64,000 bases of DNA from Sporosarcina sp. FSL K6-3457 (GCF_038007285.1 NZ_JBBOWX010000001.1:2869501-2933500); one strand, 5' to 3'; positions 1-8,810 are shown, counted from the first letter of the stretch. The notes: a model not told the origin generated them from the letters alone. Numbers and translations: made by a program.

Positions 1-156
1 CTAATTCGTCTTGAATTAAATAAAATCCAAGATACATTGACTACCGGTGTAGCTGTTGCTACAGGTATTGAAATAGATAATTCAGCGCCATTTAAACCGT
101 TATGTAAATTTTGTGATTATCAGGATTTATGCGGTATGAGGAGGGTTCAAGTATGA
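1..156 (+). CDS. C-terminal end of AddB-like PD-(D/E)XK nuclease (partial)
   Basis: Only the last 51 codons are in the window; the reading frame is open from base 1 and stops with TGA at 154-156. The tail carries a CKFCDYQDLC cluster, that is C-x2-C-x5-C. This is the spacing of the last three cysteines of the iron-sulfur 'staple' in AddB and related RecB-family nucleases. The stop codon overlaps the start codon of the following AddA-like gene (ATGA), so the two are probably translationally coupled and form a two-subunit helicase-nuclease. Nothing can be said about the N-terminal part. Family assignment rests on the cysteine spacing and the partner gene. Confidence 0.65.
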   Translation, partial: LIRLELNKIQDTLTTGVAVATGIEIDNSAPFKPLCKFCDYQDLCGMRRVQV

Positions 157-3100
157 CTGGTTCTTTAAAGATTATTAGTGCTGGTGCTGGTGCCGGAAAA
201 ACAACGCGTCTTTCCAAAGAAATTATTGACGCTGTTCAGCAAAATATTGCCCCTGAAAAAATCGTTGCGACAACATTTACTAAAAAAGCGGCGGAAGAGT
301 TAATCGAACGTATTCGATTAGATCTTCTAAAAAGCGGTAAAACAGAAGAAGCTTTGCGTATCCTAGATGGCTATGTTGGAACTATGAACAGTGTATTCGG
401 CCGGTTAATTAAAGAGTTTGCTCTAGAAGTTGGATTATCACCGGAACAAAATATTTTGGAAGATGCTGAAGCACTTTCTCTTTTCAACTCCATTGCTTAC
501 CAATCTATTCAAAAACATGAGGTTGAAAATTATAATGCATTGCAACGTTTCCAATTGATTGGTGGCGAGTATCCATGGAACAAGTACGTTTTAAATGTCC
601 TAAAGCTTGCACGTGAAAATGGATTATTAGCAAACGATGTTGCAGCATGTGCCAACTATTCTTGGAAAACAATGCAACAATGGCTCCCTACCCCTGTTGG
701 AGATGGTCAACAATTAACAGCAAATTTACTCGTTGCGCTAAAAAATGCAAGTAAAACATTACCAGGATCAGACAATACGAAGACTACACTAGGCGTAGTA
801 GAATCTATTAATACGATGATTTCATATTATGAACGAAATAGTTATTTAATGTGGGACCAATGGGCAAAAGCTACAAAATTAAAGCCAGCTAAAGCTAGTC
901 AGGAAGAAGTTTCACCAATTCATAATGCAGCAAGTTTTCACACAACACACCCCCAACTGCATGAAGATATAAGAACAATAATTGAAGCGATATTTTATTG
1001 CGCTGCAGAAGCGATAGATTTATATGAAAAAGAAAAGAATTTGCGTGGCTTAATCGACTTTACGGATCAAGAATATTTAGCTTTGAAGATACTCGAAAAT
1101 CCAGAATATACCGATGCGTTAAAAGAACGAATAGAAGCCATATTTGTGGATGAATTTCAGGATTCGAGTCCCTTACAAATCGCTTTAAACATGAAACTAC
1201 TCGAAGTTGCCAAAAGTACAACTTGGGTTGGTGACACAAAACAAGCCATTTATGGTTTCCGAGGTACAGATCCAGATTTGATGAAAACCGCTATGAGCAA
1301 TATCGAAGACATCAATCAAGAAATCTTAGGCGATTCATATCGTTCGCGTAAATCTCTCGTTAATTTCGTTAATGCTCTTTTTGTCCCAGTATTTGATGTT
1401 ACAGGATTACCAAAAGAACTCGTTGAACTTAACCCAAAACGCGATGATCTTGTTCATCAACAACCTTCAATCGAAGCATGGTCGTTTACTGGTTCTAAAA
1501 ATGCTAAAACAGATGCTAAAATGGTCTCACAGGGTATATATGACGTTATCCAGCTAAAAGAGCAATATATCATCATCGATAAAGAAACTCGCCTAGAAAG
1601 AACGTTAAAGCCTAGTGACATCGCTATCCTCTGCCGTTCGAACGATGAGTGTTCAGAAATTGCAAGTGCCTTAGCTAATTTAGGTATTCAGGCATCTGTA
1701 GGCGGAAGTGGATTGACGGATACAGAGGAAGTCGTTTATGCTATCGCAACATTACGTTATTTTATCGACGAACGTGATACATTAGCTTTAGCCAAAATAC
1801 TCCACTTTTCATCTGAGGAATGGCAAAATGGTGAATGGCTTGAAGCGTGGTTACAAAGCGACAGACCACAAGCTTTAGTAGACAACGATCCAATCATCAT
1901 GCAACTAACTGAAGCGCGGAAAAATATATTTAAAATGAGTCCTTCAGAGGTTTTAGATTTAGCTCTTGTGAAAGCAAAAGTAGATGAACAAATAATGCGT
2001 TGGGGTAACGGAAAACAGCGGCTTGCTAATATTGATAACCTCCGTTCACTTGTGAAACAATATGAACATGGAGCAAAAATGAATGGTTATGCAGCAACAG
2101 TTAACGGTCTATTATTTTATTTAGAAGATGTTAAGTCAGATAAAGAGCTGAATCGTGTCGCTGAATCAACAAATGAAAATGCCGTAAAAATCCTAACATA
2201 TCATCGTTCGAAAGGTTTAGAGTGGCCATTTGTTATTTTATATTCATTAAATAAATCTGCAATTAGCAGTGGAAAACCGCCTGTGTTTGACCGCGTAATA
2301 GCAACCAGTACACAGCCATTTGATGTTAAAAAGCCATTGAATGGTCGAACGCTTTATTACTGGCCATGGCCTTATGGGAAGAGTTCCAAAGATGTTGGAT
2401 TTGATTCCTTAATCGAGGATGCACCTCAACTCACATTACGGAAGAAGCAACTTCAAGAAGAAAGTCAGCGCTTATTATATGTCGGTATGACCCGCGCTAG
2501 GGATTACTTAGTGTTCGCAACACGGGATTTTTCTAAAGCTTCATGGCTGAACGAACAAAAAGATAGTAATGGGAATCAAGTCATTACGTCTATTATGAAT
2601 GATAGTATTAATATTAATGGAGAATCATTTAAAATAAAAACTCGCAACTTGGAATTACCAGAACACCAGCTAAACATTTCGAATAAAACTGAACAAACGA
2701 TTTATGTCGGGGGTACTCGTAATTCAGTTGAGTTCCAACCTGCTACGTTTAAACCGAGTATGACTAAGTTTGTTGAAGTCGATGAGGATATAGTAAAAGC
2801 AGAACAATTAAATGTACCGATTCACTCTATCGGTTCACGTTTACCAATCATCGGTAGTCCTGAAATGGATGTGTTAGGAACGTTGGTTCATAATTTTTTA
2901 GCTGCTGACTCATCCAAACTAGATAAAGCTAAACGTGAACAACTTGCACAATCGACTTTGCAAAATTTTGACCTTAGCGCTTTATCGGTTAATGATTTAA
3001 TTGAGGCATCGAATCGATTAAATCATTTTGTCGAAACGACATACACTGGTAAATTTGATATTCACAAAGAGTTCCCTATTCACCTTAAATTAAATAACCA

Positions 3101-3371
3101 AAAAGCATTTGGACTAATTGATTACTTAATCGAATTTCCAAACGGTTGGGTTATAATTGACCATAAAACATTCCCCGGTCGTGAAGAATTCTGGGCGGAG
3201 CGTGTAGTGGCTTATTTACCCCAACTACAAATTTATGCCCATGCCTTACAAACGGCAAGCAACAAACCAGTTCTAGAAGCATTCATTCATATGCCGATAG
3301 TAGGAAAAATGATAAAGTTTACGGAATCCCAATTAATCATGTCCGAACTTGAATTTTATTCAATGTCATAA
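153..3371 (+). CDS. AddA-like UvrD/RecB-family helicase with C-terminal nuclease domain
   Basis: A 1072-residue SF1 DNA helicase. Visible motifs: Walker A GAGAGKT (residues 11-17), motif II DEFQD (about 331-335), motif III GDTKQAIYGFRG, motif V-like TYHRSKGLEW, motif VI YVGMTRARDYL (about 775), and a C-terminal nuclease signature GLIDYL...IIDHKT...LPQLQIYAHAL (about 990-1025). This is the AddA layout: helicase plus PD-(D/E)XK nuclease. It is shorter than typical Bacillus AddA (about 1230 residues), so it may be a paralogue rather than the housekeeping enzyme. The start is ATG at 153, because GAGGAGG lies at a good distance upstream and the ATGA overlap couples it to the AddB-like gene. An in-frame ATG 24 bases earlier lacks such a site. 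Likely role: dsDNA end processing, or defence. Confidence 0.85.
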   Translation: MTGSLKIISAGAGAGKTTRLSKEIIDAVQQNIAPEKIVATTFTKKAAEELIERIRLDLLKSGKTEEALRILDGYVGTMNSVFGRLIKEFALEVGLSPEQNILEDAEALSLFNSIAYQSIQKHEVENYNALQRFQLIGGEYPWNKYVLNVLKLARENGLLANDVAACANYSWKTMQQWLPTPVGDGQQLTANLLVALKNASKTLPGSDNTKTTLGVVESINTMISYYERNSYLMWDQWAKATKLKPAKASQEEVSPIHNAASFHTTHPQLHEDIRTIIEAIFYCAAEAIDLYEKEKNLRGLIDFTDQEYLALKILENPEYTDALKERIEAIFVDEFQDSSPLQIALNMKLLEVAKSTTWVGDTKQAIYGFRGTDPDLMKTAMSNIEDINQEILGDSYRSRKSLVNFVNALFVPVFDVTGLPKELVELNPKRDDLVHQQPSIEAWSFTGSKNAKTDAKMVSQGIYDVIQLKEQYIIIDKETRLERTLKPSDIAILCRSNDECSEIASALANLGIQASVGGSGLTDTEEVVYAIATLRYFIDERDTLALAKILHFSSEEWQNGEWLEAWLQSDRPQALVDNDPIIMQLTEARKNIFKMSPSEVLDLALVKAKVDEQIMRWGNGKQRLANIDNLRSLVKQYEHGAKMNGYAATVNGLLFYLEDVKSDKELNRVAESTNENAVKILTYHRSKGLEWPFVILYSLNKSAISSGKPPVFDRVIATSTQPFDVKKPLNGRTLYYWPWPYGKSSKDVGFDSLIEDAPQLTLRKKQLQEESQRLLYVGMTRARDYLVFATRDFSKASWLNEQKDSNGNQVITSIMNDSININGESFKIKTRNLELPEHQLNISNKTEQTIYVGGTRNSVEFQPATFKPSMTKFVEVDEDIVKAEQLNVPIHSIGSRLPIIGSPEMDVLGTLVHNFLAADSSKLDKAKREQLAQSTLQNFDLSALSVNDLIEASNRLNHFVETTYTGKFDIHKEFPIHLKLNNQKAFGLIDYLIEFPNGWVIIDHKTFPGREEFWAERVVAYLPQLQIYAHALQTASNKPVLEAFIHMPIVGKMIKFTESQLIMSELEFYSMS

Positions 3372-5269
3372 ATCGAGTAGAGTGAACGAATCGTAATCCG
3401 ATTCGTTCGCCCCTCTCACACCACCGTACATACGGACCCGTATACGGCGGTTCAATAATTTGAGTGTACAAACTAGTACTTCTTGGATATATCCATATAT
3501 CCGAGTTGTAACAGTTTTTCGTCTGTTAATGACCTATGAAGGACATAACTTGCTGATATTCGCCAATATCCCTTTCGGGTATTGGACCATTCATAGGCTT
3601 TTCGTTCATCTATACCGAGTTGGATAAGATTTTTCCGTTTTGTTCGTGGCATTTTCCACTGTTTCCAGATGTATTGTCTTATCCTCCGTTTCAACCAACC
3701 GTTTAAATCAGTCATGAAACTTTTCATCGTGCTAATGCCGTAATAATTTATCCATCCCGTCATTAGCTGTCTAATTTGCTTGAAAAGGACTTCTATGCTT
3801 CTACCCCTGTTCCGTTTTGTTATTTTCTTTAACTTGCGCTTCACAGTGGTTTTGGCTTGTTGATGAGGTCGAATTTTGACACCGTTCCTTGTGGGATGGA
3901 TACAGAAACCCAAGAACTTTCGCCTTAATGGGCTACCTACCGCACTTTTGTCACGATTCACTGTTAGCTTTAGATTACCTTCGAGAAATTTAATGGAGCT
4001 TTCCATCACACGATAACCTGCTCGTCTACTTTTGACGTAAATATTACAGTCGTCAGCGTAGCGGACGAATTTATGACCACGTTCTGCGAGAAGCTTATCG
4101 AATTCATCTAAGTAAATGTTACTTAGTAGTGGCGATAAGTTTCCCCCTTGTGGTGTTCCTTCTTCGGACGCTTCAAATAGACCATTTATCATGATGCCAC
4201 TTTTGAGGTATTGACGAATGAGGTGAAGTACGCGTTTATCTTGTACTTTTCGCTCGATGTAATACATCAATTTATCGTGGTTTACAGTGTCAAAGTAAGC
4301 TTTCATATCAATGTCTACGACATGTTTATACCCTTGTTCGTAGTACGTTTTCGCCTGTATGATGGCTTGGTGTGCACTACGTTTCGGACGAAACCCAAAA
4401 CTGTTATCGGAGAACGTCGGGTCAAATAGTGGTTGTAAAACTTGATTGATTGCTTGTTGAATCATTCGGTCGATGACAGTTGGAATCCCTAGTTTTCTTA
4501 CCCCGCCATCCGACTTTGGGATTTCAACCCGTAATACGGGTTGTGGGCGGAATGTTCCATTTTGTAAACTTTCTAGTAATTCTTCTCTGTGCTCCTTCAA
4601 GTGTGGAAGCAGTTGGTCGTACGTCATACCGTCAACGCCTGCTGCTCCCTTATTTCTGACAACTTGAAGGTAAGCTTGATTAAGATTATTTCTTGATAAG
4701 ATTCTCTCAAACAGATATACACCATTTTGATTCTCCAGTTCACCATGGAAATTGCTAGGCACTCCATCGTACCCTTCATGTTCCACATTATCTCTCCGAT
4801 GGTAGTCAAGTTTCCTTGTTTTCTGCGGTTGTCGCAATTCCCACACCTCCTTGTTTCTTCAAAATTATTATTGTTCAGTCCTTCACGTTCTGTCAGTTCG
4901 AACGCTACTATGACGTCTGCTGACTTCTTGCGATTCACCTTTATGTCACCATAAAAGTTGCTTAGGTTTGTTATGCCAACGCCCACAAAGCCCTCGCAAG
5001 ACCTCCCCTGGTAAGGGTAAATACTTTCCTCCTATGTAACTGCTAGATTTACTGAATAAGTTTCGGGCAGTATTGGACTTTGATTTGTGATGCAATCTCA
5101 TCCGACTTAGCCAGCCTTGTATCTAGTTTCTGTTCGTCAGTTCAGGATTTTGCGTCCGACTTCCTTCAGCCACTACCTCACGATAGCCACCTTGTCTTTC
5201 GCTAACAGTTCCTACTGCCAAGCCTGTAGCGGACTTTCACCGCCAAGTATTTACCCATGCAGGGCGCAC
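3372..5269 (-). mobile_element. Group II intron, probably class C, inserted behind a terminator
   Basis: On the minus strand the element begins with GTGCGCCCT at 5269, the group II 5' consensus, and ends ...CTACTCGAT at 3372. A domain V-like hairpin lies near 3405-3455 (arms ACCGCCGTA and TACGGTGGT). The encoded reverse transcriptase lies inside. Directly upstream of the 5' splice site on the same strand is a strong hairpin followed by a T-run, which is the target type of class C introns. Removing the element rejoins the helicase stop codon to that hairpin without loss, so the boundaries are credible to within a few bases. Confidence 0.85.
3473..4846 (-). CDS. ltrA: Group II intron reverse transcriptase/maturase
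   Basis: A 457-residue intron-encoded protein needed for splicing and retrohoming. It shows the RT fingers/palm motifs (GAAGVDGMTYDQL, IPKSDGGVRKLGIP, FGFRPKRSAHQAI, QGGNLSPLLSNIYLDE) and the catalytic FVRYADD box, then a basic maturase domain (GWINYYGIS). No HNH endonuclease domain follows, as usual for class C introns. The ORF is intact. Start choice is uncertain: GTG at 4846 overlaps an AGGAGGTG sequence, while GTG at 4786 has GGAGA at a normal distance; the conserved part begins after both. Confidence 0.9.
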   Translation of the reverse strand: MWELRQPQKTRKLDYHRRDNVEHEGYDGVPSNFHGELENQNGVYLFERILSRNNLNQAYLQVVRNKGAAGVDGMTYDQLLPHLKEHREELLESLQNGTFRPQPVLRVEIPKSDGGVRKLGIPTVIDRMIQQAINQVLQPLFDPTFSDNSFGFRPKRSAHQAIIQAKTYYEQGYKHVVDIDMKAYFDTVNHDKLMYYIERKVQDKRVLHLIRQYLKSGIMINGLFEASEEGTPQGGNLSPLLSNIYLDEFDKLLAERGHKFVRYADDCNIYVKSRRAGYRVMESSIKFLEGNLKLTVNRDKSAVGSPLRRKFLGFCIHPTRNGVKIRPHQQAKTTVKRKLKKITKRNRGRSIEVLFKQIRQLMTGWINYYGISTMKSFMTDLNGWLKRRIRQYIWKQWKMPRTKRKNLIQLGIDERKAYEWSNTRKGYWRISASYVLHRSLTDEKLLQLGYMDISKKY

Positions 5270-5272
5270 ATC

Positions 5273-5315
5273 AAAAAAAAAGCCGACTGTATCCCGAAGG
5301 ATTCAATCGACTTTT
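5273..5315. terminator. Bidirectional terminator of the AddAB-like operon
   Basis: Thirteen-base-pair stem (5282-5294 with 5299-5311, loop CGAA) with A/T runs on both sides. On the plus strand it would have ended the AddAB-like transcript a few bases after the helicase stop codon, before the intron separated them. On the minus strand its T-run directly precedes the intron. Confidence 0.8.
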
Positions 5316-5685
5316 AATATATATCACGCAAAAATGCGTAAATACCCCATGTGATTATGCCCGAAAGCAATTTTGCGACGTACAATGACACCTGCCTGGC
5401 TTTTCTCAAAACGAGAATACAAAGGCTACAACATTTGTGTCGAATCTCCTTTTGAAATGAAAAGGTATAACGACTTTCATCAACATACGATGATTTGGAA
5501 ACTAATAGAATATGGATTTAGTTTATCAAATCAAAGTGGTAGTCGCAACACTTCCGAAAAGGTGTATATTTTCACTTGACTTGCCTAACGTATCATTTTT
5601 CATATTAACGTTGCCGATAAGTAAATCATTGTTGGATAACAATACCTGGGAAATCATCTAGTTGTAATTTCTAAATGCTATAGGG
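5316..5685. other. Gap without a convincing gene
   Basis: A 68-codon open frame (5373-5579, plus) exists here but has no ribosome binding site and resembles no family I recognise. The stretch separates the AddAB-like operon terminator from the MerR gene's terminator. It may be decayed sequence. Confidence 0.4.
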
Positions 5686-5731
5686 ATAAAAAAAGTCTAA
5701 CCCCATTGTATCTTTACCGTGGGATTAGGCT
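5686..5731 (-). terminator. Terminator downstream of merR-type gene
   Basis: On the minus strand a stem (AGCCTAATCCC with GGGGTTAGACT, one or two wobble pairs) is followed by seven T. It lies about 70 bases behind the MerR-family stop codon. Confidence 0.6.
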
Positions 5732-5802
5732 TATGAACTGCAACAATCGCGCCCTTTTCTGGAATAACTATTGACGGCGTATCTATGATACATGGTAATC
5801 AA

Positions 5803-6144
5803 TTAATTTTCCTTGGCTATACTATCAGCCAGTTTTTGAAACGAATCATTGAGGATTTTCATTCGTTTTTCGACCTTTGCTGCTGCCGCATCCAGTGTAA
5901 AACCTTCTTCGATCATTTCCTGGACCAAAAGAATCTTTTTGATATTTAAATAATTGTACCTTCTTGTGGTCCCTTCACCTTCTTTTTCGGATTGAATAAC
6001 TCCTTTTTCTTCCCAGTAACGAATTTTTCGTGTGGGAATTCCCGTAATGTCTGATACCTCACCAATTCCAACAACCAGCTTTTTTAGTAAATCAAAATCC
6101 ATTAAGGGGATTAAAGAATTCATTTTTTCATTTTCTTCATTCAT
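5803..6144 (-). CDS. MerR-family transcriptional regulator
   Basis: 113 residues. An N-terminal winged-helix MerR domain is visible at about residues 27-75 (GIGEVSDITGIPTRKIRYWEEKG followed by RRYNYLNIKKIL), then a short helical tail (AAAAKVEKRMKILNDSFQKLADSI) suited to dimerisation. No cysteine-rich metal-binding loop and no drug-binding domain are present, so the inducer is unknown. It is divergent from the tautomerase gene, and the 160-bp spacer carries a perfect AACCTAT/ATAGGTT palindrome over the -35 box of the opposite promoter. It is therefore the likely regulator of the tautomerase-MFS cluster. Confidence 0.85.
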   Translation of the reverse strand: MNEENEKMNSLIPLMDFDLLKKLVVGIGEVSDITGIPTRKIRYWEEKGVIQSEKEGEGTTRRYNYLNIKKILLVQEMIEEGFTLDAAAAKVEKRMKILNDSFQKLADSIAKEN

Positions 6145-6216
6145 TTTCTGACCTCCATTAAAAACCTATTGTAGCTATTTTACGACATAAGTAAGTGAAT
6201 TACAAATCAAGGAAGT

Positions 6217-6250
6217 AACCTATTGACATAGGTTGCAATTTAGTTATAAT
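6217..6250 (+). promoter_or_regulatory. Promoter of the tautomerase operon with palindromic operator
   Basis: TTGACA (6223-6228), 16-bp spacer, TATAAT (6245-6250). The -35 box sits inside the 18-bp palindrome AACCTATTGACATAGGTT (6217-6234; 7-bp arms, 4-bp centre). MerR proteins usually bind in the spacer of promoters with 19-20 bp spacing. The position here over the -35 box suggests ordinary repression or an unusual geometry. Confidence 0.75.
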
Positions 6251-6307
6251 GAATGTAGGTAAGTTACATTATATTACCGATATTTCTTTGTTAAGGAGGT
6301 GTTTAAA

Positions 6308-6532
6308 TTGCCTATTATTAAGGTTGACTGTTGGGAAGGATTTAACGATAAACAAAAACAAGAATGGATCAAGGAACTTACAGACGTAACGACTAATATG
6401 TTTAACATCCCACCAGATAAAGTTTTAGTCGTCTTGCGAGATGTTCCTTTATCTAATTGGGGTCAGGCTGGTACAGTAGCGACTGATCCAGATTTTTTAG
6501 CTAAAAGTCGTATTACCGAAATACCGTCATAA
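6308..6532 (+). CDS. 4-oxalocrotonate tautomerase family protein
   Basis: A 74-residue tautomerase-superfamily subunit. I place the start at TTG 6308: AAGGAGGT ends seven bases before it, and only this start puts proline directly after the initiator methionine (M-PIIKVD). Pro-1 is the catalytic base of the family after methionine removal. The GTG at 6299 overlaps the ribosome binding site and would bury the proline. The sequence follows the family pattern (N-terminal strand, helix with KQKQEWIKELTD, second strand VLVVLRDVPLSNWGQAG). It is probably a hexamer acting on an alpha-keto or enol compound; the substrate is unknown. It heads a cluster with an MFS transporter and an NAD(P)-binding protein under the divergent MerR regulator. 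Confidence 0.88.
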   Translation: MPIIKVDCWEGFNDKQKQEWIKELTDVTTNMFNIPPDKVLVVLRDVPLSNWGQAGTVATDPDFLAKSRITEIPS

Positions 6533-6546
6533 TAAATGACTAAAAC

Positions 6547-6748
6547 AAAAGGAACCCCTATAAAATTGAGGCCGCTGAAAAAGTCTCTTTTTTTCAAAAA
6601 ACAAAAATTAAATCCCACATTTCCATCACTTTTCAGGGGGATTGTGGGGATGCCAGTCAGATTTTGAGATAAATATACTTCTCAAGTGGTGACTTTGTTT
6701 TCTGAATTTTGGTTTTTCAGTGGCCTCATAAAATTAGAGGTTCCTTTT
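6547..6748 (+). terminator. Intercistronic hairpin split by a MITE
   Basis: The arms AAAAGGAACCCCT (6547-6559) and AGAGGTTCCTTTT (6736-6748) are complementary with one mismatch. Before insertion they were separated only by ATAAAATT, so they formed a compact hairpin between the tautomerase and MFS genes. The 160-bp element now sits in the loop. Whether the hairpin was a terminator or a processing site cannot be read from the sequence. Confidence 0.6.
6568..6727. mobile_element. 160-bp MITE with 8-bp target duplication
   Basis: Terminal inverted repeats GAGGCCGCTGAAAAA and TTTTTCAGTGGCCTC match at 14 of 15 positions. Both sides are flanked by ATAAAATT (6560-6567 and 6728-6735), a clean target-site duplication. 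It is too short to code for a transposase. The GAGGC...TGAAAAA ends recall IS1182-type elements, but no such transposase is in the window, so the parent family is a guess. Confidence 0.85.
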
Positions 6749-6768
6749 GAAAGGAAGGTAGAATTCCT

Positions 6769-7977
6769 ATGACTCAAATAGCAAGCAAGAACAGCATGAG
6801 TTATGAAAGAAATTATTCGCTCATGACAGTTATATTGTTTTGGTGTGGGCTGGTAGTAGTATCCAGTGTTTATTTGACTATTCCATTAGCAGCAATCTTT
6901 AGTGACGTGTTTAACTCCACAACTGCACAGACGGTTTGGACTAGTAGCGCATTTTCATTGTTTTACGCAGTGGGATGTTTGTTTACAGGTCCAATGTCCG
7001 ATCGATACGGTCCAAAACCAGTTATTTTATATGGTTTAGTTATATTATCCATTATTACCATAGCTTCAGGATTATCGACTAGCCTTTTAATGCTTATCAT
7101 CCTAAGGAGCTTGCAAGGAATAGCCGCGGCAACCTTCCCCCCTGTAGTGGTTACTTATATTGTAGAAATATTCCCACCTGAAAAACATGTTACTACGATT
7201 GGTTTTGTTAGCTCCAGCTTTTTAATGGCTGGGATTGTAGGTCAAGTTTTCAGTAGCTCCATCAGCAGTATGTTTGGATGGCGGTATGTATTTTTTATTA
7301 TCGGAGCTATCTATTTAATAACAACTATTATTGTGGCTTTACGTATCCCAAACGTCGATAATCAAAACAAGAATAGCAGTTTACTAGAACCCTTCAAACA
7401 ATTTGGCTTCATTTTTACAATAAAACCATTGCTGTTCTGTTATGTGATTGCCATTACCTTATTACTTACTTTTGTTGGAATGTATACTGCACTTGGAAAC
7501 TATTTAAGTTTAGAACTTGGGTTAGGAAGTAAAGACGTTTTCCTTGTACGTACCGTTGGAATTATTGGAATGTTGTTTTCTCCGTTTACAGGAAAACTAG
7601 TTGCCAAATATGGTATTCAAAACAGTCTACGTGCCGGACTAACACTAGCTTTTGTAGGTTTAGCTTTTTTAGGGTTTACCTCTAATTTACCGTTACTTAT
7701 TATTATGAGCGTTATATTCGTGACTGGAATTGCGGTTACAGTACCCACACTTATTTCATTAGTAGGCCAACTTGGCGGTCATGCACGTGGAGCTGCAGTT
7801 TCTCTTTATGTATTTTTTGTATTCATAGGTGCTTCACTTGGGCCAATCGTGGCTGTAGCGCTATTAAACACTGGCAGCTACTTATTAACATTTGAAACTA
7901 TGGCCCTCATGCTTTTCATTGGTATAGTGATTTCTTTAGTGGTCAAGTTCACAAAACCAAGTAAAGTTTTGAAATGA
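6769..7977 (+). CDS. MFS transporter
   Basis: 402 residues with about twelve hydrophobic segments and the MFS motif A between helices 2 and 3 (GPMSDRYGPKP, about residue 75-85). The helix 4-5 region and the second six-helix half are complete. It is an inner-membrane secondary transporter of the drug/metabolite efflux type; the substrate cannot be predicted. The start ATG has GAAAGGAAGG about ten bases upstream. It lies behind the tautomerase gene and the MITE-split hairpin. In context it could export the compound that the tautomerase and the downstream NAD(P)-binding protein act on. Confidence 0.85.
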   Translation: MTQIASKNSMSYERNYSLMTVILFWCGLVVVSSVYLTIPLAAIFSDVFNSTTAQTVWTSSAFSLFYAVGCLFTGPMSDRYGPKPVILYGLVILSIITIASGLSTSLLMLIILRSLQGIAAATFPPVVVTYIVEIFPPEKHVTTIGFVSSSFLMAGIVGQVFSSSISSMFGWRYVFFIIGAIYLITTIIVALRIPNVDNQNKNSSLLEPFKQFGFIFTIKPLLFCYVIAITLLLTFVGMYTALGNYLSLELGLGSKDVFLVRTVGIIGMLFSPFTGKLVAKYGIQNSLRAGLTLAFVGLAFLGFTSNLPLLIIMSVIFVTGIAVTVPTLISLVGQLGGHARGAAVSLYVFFVFIGASLGPIVAVALLNTGSYLLTFETMALMLFIGIVISLVVKFTKPSKVLK

Positions 7978-8090
7978 AAACAAATGTTAGGGTATAAGAG
8001 TTACATTTTTCGATATCGAAGCAAATGTAGCCAAATACAGTCTTAAACTAGTTGATTAAAGCCTATCTTTAAATAAGGGGTTGTTTGTTT

Positions 8091-8759
8091 ATGACACGTT
8101 TATTGCTTTTGGGGGCAACTGGGCGCACTGGCGTAGCTATCCTTAGACAATTATCTGAGCATAAAAAAATTCAAGTGACTGCTGCAGTACGAAATCCTAG
8201 TGATGCCTCTAGATTGCCAAAAACTAAAGAGTTGTTTCAAACCGTAACTATAGATATTGACGATATTTCTAGTCTTCGTAATGCTGCATCCCACGCTGAT
8301 ATCGTAGTGAATGCAATTAGACTACGAGGTGACGTTTCTCCAACTGCATGGATAGAACTTGACACGCGCATTCGTGAATCAGTTGATGATATGGAAGGAC
8401 GTTTGATTATCACTGTGGGAGGAGCAGGTTCTTTACACTTACCCAATGGTGGACGGATTTGTCAAGATCCTAGTTTCCCAAAACGCACATTGCCTAGAGG
8501 TATAGCACAAGCTCGTCTAAGAGATTATCTGCAAGAAACACCTCCATTAGACTCATGGGCGTATTTGATTCCTCCTCCAGCTTACATTCCTATGGGCTTG
8601 CGTACTGGGAACTACAATCGGTGGAAACCATCTAATGATGAAAGCAAATTTTTGGGCAGCAGTATCAGCTACGATGATTTTTCGTCGGCAGTTTGGGATG
8701 CAATTGAAAAGCGATGGACAGGGGTACATCTAATTGGTGGCCAGGAGAGTTACACTTAA
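8091..8759 (+). CDS. NAD(P)-binding (NmrA/atypical SDR-like) protein
   Basis: 222 residues. The N-terminus LLLLGATGRTGVAILRQL is a Rossmann fold with the GATGxTG dinucleotide motif of atypical short-chain dehydrogenases. D residues after the second strand and VVNAI after the fourth fit the fold. There is no classical YxxxK, so catalysis is unclear; relatives act as NAD(P)H-dependent reductases or redox sensors. The ATG at 8091 is chosen over the in-frame TTG at 8085, because AAGGGG lies ten bases before it. It is the last gene of the MerR-tautomerase-MFS cluster, and a terminator follows. Confidence 0.8.
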   Translation: MTRLLLLGATGRTGVAILRQLSEHKKIQVTAAVRNPSDASRLPKTKELFQTVTIDIDDISSLRNAASHADIVVNAIRLRGDVSPTAWIELDTRIRESVDDMEGRLIITVGGAGSLHLPNGGRICQDPSFPKRTLPRGIAQARLRDYLQETPPLDSWAYLIPPPAYIPMGLRTGNYNRWKPSNDESKFLGSSISYDDFSSAVWDAIEKRWTGVHLIGGQESYT

Positions 8760-8810
8760 TTATTTCGGATCAAATTGACAAGACTGTGATTAATTTAATA
8801 TCTAACCATA

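Noticed and set aside
4624..4986. 120-codon minus-strand frame overlapping the intron protein start
   Set aside because: It lies in the structured 5' part of the group II intron and overlaps the reverse transcriptase in another frame; no family match.
5373..5579. 68-codon plus-strand frame
   Set aside because: No ribosome binding site and no recognisable family; kept only as part of a gap description.
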